This document shows, one piece after another, positions 55,413 to 62,873 of a stretch of 64,000 nt of DNA (position 1 is its first letter; the number at the start of each line of letters is the position of its first letter). Both the position numbers and the translations under genes were made by a program. Below the pieces are notes generated by a model. It was not told where the DNA came from. It saw only the letters and a list, made by a program, of their open reading frames with translations, and searched no databases. The stretch is from Flavobacterium foetidum (GTDB lineage: Bacteria > Bacteroidota > Bacteroidia > Flavobacteriales > Flavobacteriaceae), in the NCBI RefSeq assembly GCF_004634245.1, contig NZ_SJTF01000001.1:1-64000 (forward strand). The letters are read 5' to 3'.

Positions 55413-55844
55413 ATGAAAAAAATTACCCAAATCGCATTTGCATTTGCTTTTGCATTATTCTTGGTGAGCTGCAAAAATACCAAACAGAAAATTCAGGAGC
55501 ATGTTAGCAATTACAACAATTCGTCTTCGATAAAAGGTCACGGAATCACAAGTACGGCAGCCAAAGCTTTTTTAAACGACAACAAAATCGAAATCAGAAT
55601 TGAGACAAATCTCGAAGAAAACGATGCCAACAAACAAGCTTATAAGGAATCTTTTCCTGATTTGCTGAAAGAAATGATAAAAAACAATCAGATTTCAGCA
55701 GAATTAATCGATGAAGGAGTAAGTTTTGATGTTTATTTTTTGGCCTACAATAATGTCATTCTTGCCAAGCAATTAGTAGACAAACAAGAATTAGCTGTTT
55801 TAGAAGGAGCTAAGGAAGAAAATAAAGAAACTGCAAAACTTTAA
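55413..55844 (+). CDS. Small lipoprotein, paralogue 2
   Basis: 143 residues. Lipobox LFLVSC, then KNTKQKIQEHVSNYNNS, almost the same opening as paralogue 1. Both share an acidic helix-rich middle (EENDANKQAYKESFPDLLKE) and a VSFDVYFLAYNN strand. This indicates a tandem duplication with divergence. Function unknown. Confidence 0.7.
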   Translation: MKKITQIAFAFAFALFLVSCKNTKQKIQEHVSNYNNSSSIKGHGITSTAAKAFLNDNKIEIRIETNLEENDANKQAYKESFPDLLKEMIKNNQISAELIDEGVSFDVYFLAYNNVILAKQLVDKQELAVLEGAKEENKETAKL

Positions 55845-55864
55845 TATGGTATAAAATTACACTT

Positions 55865-55906
55865 AAAAAAAAGCCTCTTTTTAAAATCTAAAGAGGCTTT
55901 TTTTTT
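55865..55906. terminator. Bidirectional terminator
   Basis: aaaaaaaagcctcttt and aaagaggctttttttt form a 14-16 bp stem between convergent genes. Its right-hand T-run overlaps the stop codon of the glutamate-synthase-like gene. Confidence 0.85.
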
Positions 55907-57419
55907 AAGAAAACTGAGTGACGTTTTTCAGATTATCTGGGAAATAACTATCAGACAAATTGGCAAATTCGTCTCCACGCATAAATATATTGATATCGAC
56001 ATCTGCAAAACTGCTTTTACCTGCAGCGGCCAAAAGTTCGTTTGCGGCATGAAGCGTATTTTTATGGAAATGATACACGCGGTCCGATTTGTCTGTTACG
56101 ACAAGACCTTTCATAAGCATCTTGTTTTGGGTGGCAACTCCAGTTGGGCATTCATTATTATGACAGCGCAATGCTTGAATACATCCTAAGGAGAACATAA
56201 ATCCTCTTGCGCTGTTGCACATATCGGCTCCAAGCGCTACAGCATGTAAAATAGAATAACCAGAGATAATTTTACCGCTTCCAATGATTCGCATTTTATC
56301 TCTTATTCCTAGTCTAACCAAAGTCTTGTTGACAAAAATTAAGGCAGGTTCAAAAGGCATTCCGACACCATCGGCAAATTCAAGAGGAGCCGCGCCGGTT
56401 CCGCCTTCGGCACCGTCAACGGTAATAAAATCAGGATAAGTGTCTTCATTGATCATTTCTTGGCAGATTGCTTCAAACTCGGCAGTATTTCCAATGCACA
56501 ATTTAAATCCGATTGGCTTTCCGTTGGACAAGTCACGTAATTGCTTAATGAAATGAATGAGTCCCTTTGCATCAGAAAAAGCATGATGACCAGGAGGGGA
56601 AAGAATCATGGTATGAGGCACAACACCTCTTATTTTTGCAATCTGTTCGGTATTTTTTGCGGCCGGAAGCACACCTCCGTGACCTGGTTTTGCACCTTGA
56701 GACAGCTTGATTTCAATCATTTTTACGTTTGGAAGATTTGCTTTTTCGGAAAACTTCTCTGGGCTGAAATTTCCTTCGGCATCACGGCAGCCAAAATAGC
56801 CAGTACCAATCTGCCAAGTAATATCGCCGCCTCCTTCAAGATGAAAATCGGTTAAGCCTCCTTCTCCCGTATTTTGGTAGAAATTTCCTTTTTTTGCACC
56901 AATATTGATGGCGCGAACGGCGTGCTCGCTCAAGGAACCGAAACTCATTGCAGAAACATTAAATAAGGAAGCAGAATAAGGTTGTTTGCAGTCTTTTCCG
57001 CCAACAATGACACGTGGCAGCTCCTCATTTACTTTTGCCGGAAATATAGAATGTTTTATTCCTTCGTAATTCTCGGTATTTAAGTTTAGTTGTGTTCCGA
57101 AAGGAGTGCTTGAGTCAATATTTTTGGCTCGTTGATAAACCAAAGAACGCTGATTTCTAGAAAATGGTTTTCCGTCGGTAGATCTTTCAATAAAATATTG
57201 CTGAATTTCTGGTGCAATCATTTCAAATAAATATCTGAAATAGCCCAAAACTGGGAAGTTTCTTAATATAGCATGTTTTTTTTGTGAAGCATTATACAAC
57301 CCTACAACCAATAATATTGGCAGGATAATTACCAATAGAAAGCCCCGATTGGTGTAATAATAAATTGTAAGAACAATTAGAAACAATAAGAATCCGTAAA
57401 TAAAGAATTTTTTTCTCAT
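55905..57419 (-). CDS. FMN-binding glutamate synthase family protein
   Basis: 504 residues. Two N-terminal transmembrane helices (about 5-50) anchor a domain related to the synthase (FMN) part of glutamate synthase GltB: SAMSFGSLSEHAVRAIN, IKLSQGAKPGHGG, ITVDGAEGGTGAAP. The [3Fe-4S] ligand set is present as GCIQALRCHNNECPTGVATQ. There is no glutamine amidotransferase domain. These membrane-bound members are not proven to make glutamate; the true substrate is unknown. It is monocistronic. Confidence 0.9.
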   Translation of the reverse strand: MRKKFFIYGFLLFLIVLTIYYYTNRGFLLVIILPILLVVGLYNASQKKHAILRNFPVLGYFRYLFEMIAPEIQQYFIERSTDGKPFSRNQRSLVYQRAKNIDSSTPFGTQLNLNTENYEGIKHSIFPAKVNEELPRVIVGGKDCKQPYSASLFNVSAMSFGSLSEHAVRAINIGAKKGNFYQNTGEGGLTDFHLEGGGDITWQIGTGYFGCRDAEGNFSPEKFSEKANLPNVKMIEIKLSQGAKPGHGGVLPAAKNTEQIAKIRGVVPHTMILSPPGHHAFSDAKGLIHFIKQLRDLSNGKPIGFKLCIGNTAEFEAICQEMINEDTYPDFITVDGAEGGTGAAPLEFADGVGMPFEPALIFVNKTLVRLGIRDKMRIIGSGKIISGYSILHAVALGADMCNSARGFMFSLGCIQALRCHNNECPTGVATQNKMLMKGLVVTDKSDRVYHFHKNTLHAANELLAAAGKSSFADVDINIFMRGDEFANLSDSYFPDNLKNVTQFS

Positions 57420-57458
57420 GTTTTTAGAACAAATTTGATAGGTAATAAATGCGATAAT

Positions 57459-58238
57459 TTAGTTGAATCGTAAACGCACATAAACGTGCTTGATTCCTTT
57501 TTTGTCTGACTCTCTTTCATCTATTTCGAGAATATCGGTCAATGATTTTAGCATTGGCGTAAGTTTAGAATAGCCGTAATTTCGGGGGTCAAATTCAGGT
57601 TTTTTCTTTACAATAAGGTTTCCGACATCGCCTAAGAATGCCCAGCCATCATCATCTTCAATATCTTCAATTGTTGCTTCGATAAGCTCGATTGTTTGTT
57701 TGTCTACTTTGTGAAGTGCTTTTTCAGCTGGTTTCTCGACAGGTTTCTTAGTATCTGCAGCAGTAACTTTCGGTTTTTTCTTCTGAATTGCGCCATCCAG
57801 CACCTCAAGGTAAATAAATCGGTCGCAGGCAGCTATAAAAGAGTTTGGTGTCTTCTTTTCACCAATGCCAATTACTTTCATTCCCGATTCTCTCAGTCGA
57901 ACAGCCAAGCGGGTAAAATCGCTGTCGCTGGATACAATGCAGAATCCATCGAGTTTTCCCGAATAAAGCAAATCCATAGCGTCAATAATTAAGGCAGAAT
58001 CTGACGAATTTTTTCCAACGGTATAACTGTATTGTTGTATAGGTGTAATGGCATGTTCAAGCAGAACTCCTTTCCAGCCGTTGGCGTTAGGTTTTGTCCA
58101 ATCGGCATAAATTCGTTTTGTGGTAGGCGTTCCGAGTTTAGCAATTTCCTCCATCATTCCCTTTACATTGCTGTAAGGTACATTATCGGCATCTATCAGA
58201 ACGGCCAGTTTTAAATCTCTAGAGTTGGTCAACGGCAT
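57459..58238 (-). CDS. NYN-domain ribonuclease-like protein with LOTUS/OST-HTH domain
   Basis: 259 residues. The NYN (PIN-like) domain spans about 1-155 with acidic residues in LIDADNVPYSN, SSDSALIIDAMDLLY and IVSSDSDFTRLA, as in LabA/MARF1-type nucleases. A Lys/Pro linker is followed by a C-terminal OST-HTH/LOTUS-like domain (GWAFLGDVGNLIVKKKPEFD, YGYSKLTPMLKSL), which can bind RNA. An RNA-processing role is likely; the target is unknown. Confidence 0.85.
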   Translation of the reverse strand: MPLTNSRDLKLAVLIDADNVPYSNVKGMMEEIAKLGTPTTKRIYADWTKPNANGWKGVLLEHAITPIQQYSYTVGKNSSDSALIIDAMDLLYSGKLDGFCIVSSDSDFTRLAVRLRESGMKVIGIGEKKTPNSFIAACDRFIYLEVLDGAIQKKKPKVTAADTKKPVEKPAEKALHKVDKQTIELIEATIEDIEDDDGWAFLGDVGNLIVKKKPEFDPRNYGYSKLTPMLKSLTDILEIDERESDKKGIKHVYVRLRFN

Positions 58239-58376
58239 TTTGTAGCTATTAAAAATTAGGTAATCTCAAAGTTAGAATTAAAATTGGTTTTTATAAGAAT
58301 TGAATGATGAATAAGTGATTAAGGATGCATTAATTATTTTCATTATAAATAAGTAGAATGGTTGTAAAATTTAATT

Positions 58377-58394
58377 AAAGATAAATTTGTCTTT
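58377..58394. promoter_or_regulatory. Candidate operator of the Rrf2 regulator gene
   Basis: aaagataaatttgtcttt is an 18-bp palindrome with a single mismatched pair. It overlaps the -33 element of the promoter. A closely similar sequence precedes the NO reductase gene at 59479-59504. Confidence 0.55.
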
Positions 58395-58417
58395 TATAGA
58401 AAAAAGAAATACATTTG
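58387..58417 (+). promoter_or_regulatory. Promoter of the Rrf2-azurin genes
   Basis: TTG (58387-58389), 20 nt, TACATTTG (58410-58417): a complete consensus match. Transcription should start near 58424, 16 nt before the ATG. Confidence 0.7.
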
Positions 58418-58439
58418 TATCAAATTAATCAACTGGTGT

Positions 58440-58886
58440 ATGTTTTCTAAAGCGTGTGAATATGGAATTAGAGCCTCTATTTTTATTGCGACGAAATCCT
58501 CTAAAGGAATTCGGGTCGGCATAAAAGATGTGGCGAAAGAAATCGATTCGCCCGAACCTTTTACGGCCAAAATTATGCAAATCCTGACCAAGAACGGAAT
58601 CATTCATTCTGCAAAAGGAGTAGGAGGAGGTTTTGAAGTTTCTGCAGAAGCATTAAAAACTATAAAACTGATTCAGATAGTAGATGCAATCGATGGCGAC
58701 AAGATTTATAGAGGTTGCGGCATTGGGTTAAAAGAATGCTCAGAAGAACATCCTTGTCCTGTTCACTTCGAATTTAAAAAAATACGCGGTCTGCTTTTAG
58801 AAATGCTTTCCAAAACAACTTTAGAGCAGTTGGCTCTTGGCGTAAAATCAGGAGATTTTTTTCTTAAAACATTGAATACAAATTAA
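58440..58886 (+). CDS. Rrf2-family transcriptional regulator (NsrR/IscR-like)
   Basis: 148 residues. Winged helix-turn-helix opening with FSKACEYGIRASIFIATKS, then KGVGGGFEVSAEAL (the wing). Three cysteines in CGIGLKECSEEHPC can hold an iron-sulfur cluster, as in NsrR and IscR. Its own promoter and that of the NO reductase carry the same type of palindrome, and all neighbours deal with NO, so a nitric-oxide sensor is likely. It is followed 18 bp later by the azurin-like gene. Confidence 0.9.
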   Translation: MFSKACEYGIRASIFIATKSSKGIRVGIKDVAKEIDSPEPFTAKIMQILTKNGIIHSAKGVGGGFEVSAEALKTIKLIQIVDAIDGDKIYRGCGIGLKECSEEHPCPVHFEFKKIRGLLLEMLSKTTLEQLALGVKSGDFFLKTLNTN

Positions 58887-58904
58887 ATTAAATACATATC
58901 AAAA

Positions 58905-59432
58905 ATGAATACACAAACCAAAATTGCTGCATTGATCCTAATGGGATTTCTAACAATTACTTCATGTGGAAAAAAAGAATCTGGACAAGTTGGAGAGCCA
59001 GCAGATACAACAGAAACGTCTACAGAAGGAGAGGCGGCACCAGTTACATCAACAGCAGAAAATGTTTTAGTTATTGAAGGAAACGACCAAATGCAGTTCA
59101 ACACCAATGAGCTAAAAGCAGTTGCCGGAAAACCGATTAAACTGACATTGAAACATGTTGGAAAAATTCCGAAAGAAGCAATGGGGCATAATTTAGTAAT
59201 CTTGCAAGAAGGAACAGACCAAACAGCCTTCGCTTTAAAAGCAAATGATGCCAAAGCAACTGATTATATTCCGGAATCTGAAAAAGCCTCAATTATTGCT
59301 CACACTAAATTATTAGGTGGAGGCGAAGAAGATACTATCGAATTTACAATTGATAAAAAAGGATCTTATCCGTTTGTATGTTCTTTCCCAGGCCACGTTG
59401 CCATGATGAAAGGTGTTTTGATTGTGGAGTAA
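58905..59432 (+). CDS. Azurin-like copper lipoprotein
   Basis: 175 residues. Lipoprotein signal (LTITSC), a Thr/Glu/Ala-rich linker, then a cupredoxin domain of the azurin type (about 50-175). Copper ligands: His in AMGHNLVIL, and Cys, His and Met in FVCSFPGHVAMMKG. It would carry single electrons in the periplasm, perhaps to a terminal reductase. It follows the Rrf2 gene on the same transcript and is closed by a terminator before the NO reductase. Confidence 0.92.
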   Translation: MNTQTKIAALILMGFLTITSCGKKESGQVGEPADTTETSTEGEAAPVTSTAENVLVIEGNDQMQFNTNELKAVAGKPIKLTLKHVGKIPKEAMGHNLVILQEGTDQTAFALKANDAKATDYIPESEKASIIAHTKLLGGGEEDTIEFTIDKKGSYPFVCSFPGHVAMMKGVLIVE

Positions 59433-59439
59433 AAATAGC

Positions 59440-59470
59440 AAAAACTCTAATCTCAGGATTGGAGTTTTTT
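59440..59470 (+). terminator. Terminator between azurin and NO reductase
   Basis: aaaaactctaat and attggagttttt form a 12-bp stem with one G-U pair and a T-run. The reductase therefore needs its own promoter. Confidence 0.7.
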
Positions 59471-59478
59471 TAAAAACT

Positions 59479-59504
59479 AATAAAAGATAAAATTGTCTTT
59501 TATT
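59479..59504. promoter_or_regulatory. Candidate Rrf2 operator before the NO reductase
   Basis: Perfect 9-bp arms aataaaaga (59479-59487) and tcttttatt (59496-59504) around taaaattg. The site at 58377-58394 has the same inner AAAGA/TCTTT arms and a near-identical centre (taaatttg). Confidence 0.6.
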
Positions 59505-59519
59505 GAATAATAAGTAAAG

Positions 59520-61754
59520 ATGAAAAGAGAAAAAAAATTATGGATAGTCTTTGCATTAGTGATGATTGTCTCTTTTGCGGTTCTTGGTTATTATGGGTAT
59601 GAAATTTACCAGCAGGCACCGCCTGTACCCAAAGAAATTGTTTCGGATTCGGGGAAAGTTATTTTTTCAGAAGATGAGATAAAAGACGGACAGAATATCT
59701 GGCAAAGCATTGGTGGTCAAGAAGTAGGTTCTATCTGGGGACATGGCGCTTATGTGGCTCCCGATTGGACAGCAGACTGGCTGCACAGAGAGGCGCTTTT
59801 TATACTGGATATTTACGCTAAGAAGGATTTTAATAAAAGATATGAAGAACTTGATGACGAAAAGCAATCGGCGCTAAAAATTCGTTTGCAGAAAGACCTT
59901 CGAGCCAATCGTTACAATGCAGATACAGGCATTTTGACGATTTCTGAAAACCGAGTTACCGCAATAGAAAATTTGAGCGAATACTACAGTGGTCTTTTTA
60001 CAGATGATCCTCAATTTGATAAATTGAGAGAAGAATACGCCATTCCGAAAAACTCGATTACAGATGTGGAAAGAATGCATAAAATGAATGCTTTTTTCTT
60101 CTGGGCAACTTGGGCAACGGTAACCAATCGTCCTGATGCAGACATTTCCTATACACACAATTGGCCATCAGATGAATTGGTTGGGAATACCGCAACTACA
60201 GAACTTTTGGCATGGTCGGGAGTAAGTATTATTCTATTGATTTTAAGTGTTGGAATCTTGGTGTTTTATCACGCTAAATCTGGCGAGGACGAAGAGTTTC
60301 CGTTGCCGAAAGAAGATCCGCTTATCAAGCAAGGCAAAACAAAATCAATGGGATTGGTGACCAAATATTTTTGGATCGTGAGCTTGCTGATGGTTCTGCA
60401 AATGGTCTTCGGAATCATAACTGCGCATTACGGAGTAGAAGGAAATGGTTTATACGGATTTCCGATTGATAAAATACTTCCGTATGCTGTAACGCGTACA
60501 TGGCACACACAATTAGCGATTTTCTGGATTGCAACCGCTTGGCTGGCGACAGGATTGTATATTGCTCCGGCTGTTTCTGGAAAAGATCCTAAATTTCAAT
60601 GTTTTGGCATCAATTTCTTATTTATTGCTTTATTGACTATTGTCTTAGGTTCAATGCTTGGGCAATGGTTTGGCGTAATGCAGAAACTAAATCTGGTTCA
60701 AAACTTTTGGTTCGGGCATCAAGGTTATGAGTACGTCGATTTAGGTCGTTTCTGGCAGATTTTCCTTCTCGTAGGACTGTTTTTATGGTTGGCGTTAATG
60801 GTTCGCCCGCTGCTTCCGGTTTTAAAGAAAAAAACCGAAGAGAAAAACCTCATTATTTTGTTCCTAGTCTCTTGTTCTGCAATTGCAATGTTCTACGGAG
60901 CCGGACTGATGTGGGGAAGACAAACCAATTTAGCAATTGCAGAATATTGGAGATGGTGGGTAGTTCACCTTTGGGTTGAAGGATTCTTTGAAGTGTTTGC
61001 AACCGTTGTCATTGCGTTCTTATTCGTTCGTTTAGGGCTATTAAAAACGAAAACAGCGACTTTAAATGTGCTTTTTGCTACCATTATTTTCATGTTTGGA
61101 GGTATTTTAGGGACCTTTCATCACTTGTATTTCTCAGGAACGCCAACAGCTATTATGGCTTTGGGAGCAACATTTAGCGCTTTAGAGGTGGTGCCGCTGA
61201 CTTTAATAGGATTTGAAGCCTATCAAAACTATAAAATCTCAAAAGCAACGCAATGGATTGCCGATTACAAATGGCCGATTTACTTTATGATTGCTGTGGC
61301 TTTTTGGAATTTCCTCGGTGCTGGAATCTTCGGATTCATTATTAATCCGCCAATTGCATTGTATTATGTGCAAGGTTTAAATACAACGCCTTTACACGGA
61401 CATACTGCTTTGTTTGGAGTTTACGGAATGCTCGGAATTGGCTTGGTGCTTTTTGTGCTGAGAAGTTTATACCGTAATGTAAGCTGGAATACCAGACTGC
61501 TTAAAATCACTTTCTGGTCTTTAAATATTGGTTTATTTCTGATGGCGATTTTAAGTCTGCTTCCAATCGGAGTTTGGCAAGCAATTGAAAGCATCAATCA
61601 CGGAATGTGGTATGCGCGTTCATCAGAATTAATGCAGCAGCCTGCCATGGTCACTTTAAAATGGCTTCGTGCAATTGGAGATTCAATCTTCGGAATCGGA
61701 TTTATTACAATGGCTTGGTTTGTATTTGAACTGACATTAAAAAACAAAAAATAA
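59520..61754 (+). CDS. norB: Quinol-dependent nitric oxide reductase (qNor)
   Basis: 744 residues. It reduces two NO to N2O in the inner membrane. The N-terminal extension (about 25-230) replaces the cytochrome subunit; it has no CxxCH heme c motif, which fits quinol as donor. The heme-copper-oxidase-like core has about 12 further helices with heme and FeB ligands in TRTWHTQLAIFW, WWVVHLWVEGFFEV, GTFHHLYFSGTP and LHGHTALFGVYG. WVEGFFE contains the glutamate characteristic of NO reductases. The upstream palindrome suggests control by the neighbouring Rrf2 regulator. A 23-bp gap separates it from the RIC gene. Confidence 0.95.
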   Translation: MKREKKLWIVFALVMIVSFAVLGYYGYEIYQQAPPVPKEIVSDSGKVIFSEDEIKDGQNIWQSIGGQEVGSIWGHGAYVAPDWTADWLHREALFILDIYAKKDFNKRYEELDDEKQSALKIRLQKDLRANRYNADTGILTISENRVTAIENLSEYYSGLFTDDPQFDKLREEYAIPKNSITDVERMHKMNAFFFWATWATVTNRPDADISYTHNWPSDELVGNTATTELLAWSGVSIILLILSVGILVFYHAKSGEDEEFPLPKEDPLIKQGKTKSMGLVTKYFWIVSLLMVLQMVFGIITAHYGVEGNGLYGFPIDKILPYAVTRTWHTQLAIFWIATAWLATGLYIAPAVSGKDPKFQCFGINFLFIALLTIVLGSMLGQWFGVMQKLNLVQNFWFGHQGYEYVDLGRFWQIFLLVGLFLWLALMVRPLLPVLKKKTEEKNLIILFLVSCSAIAMFYGAGLMWGRQTNLAIAEYWRWWVVHLWVEGFFEVFATVVIAFLFVRLGLLKTKTATLNVLFATIIFMFGGILGTFHHLYFSGTPTAIMALGATFSALEVVPLTLIGFEAYQNYKISKATQWIADYKWPIYFMIAVAFWNFLGAGIFGFIINPPIALYYVQGLNTTPLHGHTALFGVYGMLGIGLVLFVLRSLYRNVSWNTRLLKITFWSLNIGLFLMAILSLLPIGVWQAIESINHGMWYARSSELMQQPAMVTLKWLRAIGDSIFGIGFITMAWFVFELTLKNKK

Positions 61755-61777
61755 AAACAAATTTAATATTGATTATC

Positions 61778-62512
61778 ATGGAAAACTTAAAAAACAAAAC
61801 AATAGGATCATTTGTGGCAGAAGATTTTAGGACAGCCGCTGTTTTTTCTAAATATAAAATTGACTTTTGCTGCAAAGGAAATCGCACTGTAAACGAAGTT
61901 TGTGAAAAACAGCATATTGATGCGGATGTTTTACTGGAAAATGTGCTTCAGGTGGTACAATCTGAAAACAATGGAAGCATCGATTTTAATTCATGGCCTC
62001 TAGATTTGCTGGCAGATTATATAGAGAAAACTCATCACAGATATGTAGAAGAAAAAACACAGACATTGCTGGCTTTTCTAGATAAACTCTGCAAAGTTCA
62101 CGGAGCCAATCATCCTGAATTGTTTAGGATTAATGAATTGTTTACAGGTTGTGCCGGAGAATTGGCGCAACACATGAAGAAAGAAGAATTGGTTTTGTTT
62201 CCTTTTGTGAAAAGAATGACAAAAACCAAAGAAACTGATGGAATCTTGCACCAGCCTTCTTTCGGAACTGTTTCTAACCCCATTGCAATGATGATGCACG
62301 AGCATGATAATGAAGGGGAACGCTTTAGAGAAATTGCCGAGTTGACCAATAATTACACACCACCAGCAGATGCGTGCACTACGTACAGGGTCACTTTTGC
62401 AATGCTCAGAGAGTTTGAAGCAGATTTGCACAAACACATTCATTTAGAGAATAATATCTTGTTTCCAAAAGCTGTTCTACTCGAAAAGGAATTTGTTGAA
62501 GTAGAACAATAA
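61778..62512 (+). CDS. ric: Iron-sulfur cluster repair di-iron protein (RIC, YtfE/ScdA)
   Basis: 244 residues from the ATG at 61778. The N-terminal ScdA_N domain contains KIDFCCKGNRT. The hemerythrin-like domain carries the iron-binding histidines in KTHHRYVEEK, HGANHPELF, QHMKKEELVLFPF, MMHEHDNEGE and LHKHIHLENNILFP. RIC proteins repair iron-sulfur clusters damaged by NO and oxidants. It lies just after the NO reductase gene and is probably cotranscribed with it. Confidence 0.94.
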   Translation: MENLKNKTIGSFVAEDFRTAAVFSKYKIDFCCKGNRTVNEVCEKQHIDADVLLENVLQVVQSENNGSIDFNSWPLDLLADYIEKTHHRYVEEKTQTLLAFLDKLCKVHGANHPELFRINELFTGCAGELAQHMKKEELVLFPFVKRMTKTKETDGILHQPSFGTVSNPIAMMMHEHDNEGERFREIAELTNNYTPPADACTTYRVTFAMLREFEADLHKHIHLENNILFPKAVLLEKEFVEVEQ

Positions 62513-62530
62513 ATCTTTATTGTTTTAACA

Positions 62531-62842
62531 ATGAGTTTTGCTCAAAAAGTAAAAAACATATAGTTAAGTTTTAAACCATATAAGTGATATAAGAAATGAT
62601 AAGTTTTGCTCAAAAAGTAAAAACATATAGTTGAGTTTTAAACCATATAAGTGATATAAGAAATTATACGTTTTGCCTCAAAAAGTAAAAACATATTTAC
62701 GTTTTAAAACCATATAAGTAATGTAAGAAATGATAAGTTTTGCTCAAAAAGTAAAAAACATATAGTTAAGTTTTTAAACCATATAAGTATAAAAGAAATT
62801 ATACGTTTTGCTGAAATGAACTTATATTACTTATATGGTTTT
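62531..62842. repeat. Tandem 67-68 bp repeat array with inverted end
   Basis: The word gttttg recurs at 62535, 62603, 62670, 62737 and 62805, giving periods of 68, 67, 67 and 68. Each unit reads about agttttgctcaaaaagtaaa, then acatatagttaagttttaaa, then ccatataagtgatataag. The fifth unit is partial. It is followed at 62821-62842 by an inverted copy of the ccatataagt part. No gene lies in 62513-62873. Confidence 0.8.
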
Positions 62843-62873
62843 ATCTAATTTTATATGTTTAAAATTGCACAAT

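Noticed and set aside
62531..62842. Repeat array considered as a CRISPR
   Set aside because: Units are directly adjacent and 67-68 bp long with no unique spacers, and no cas genes are present.
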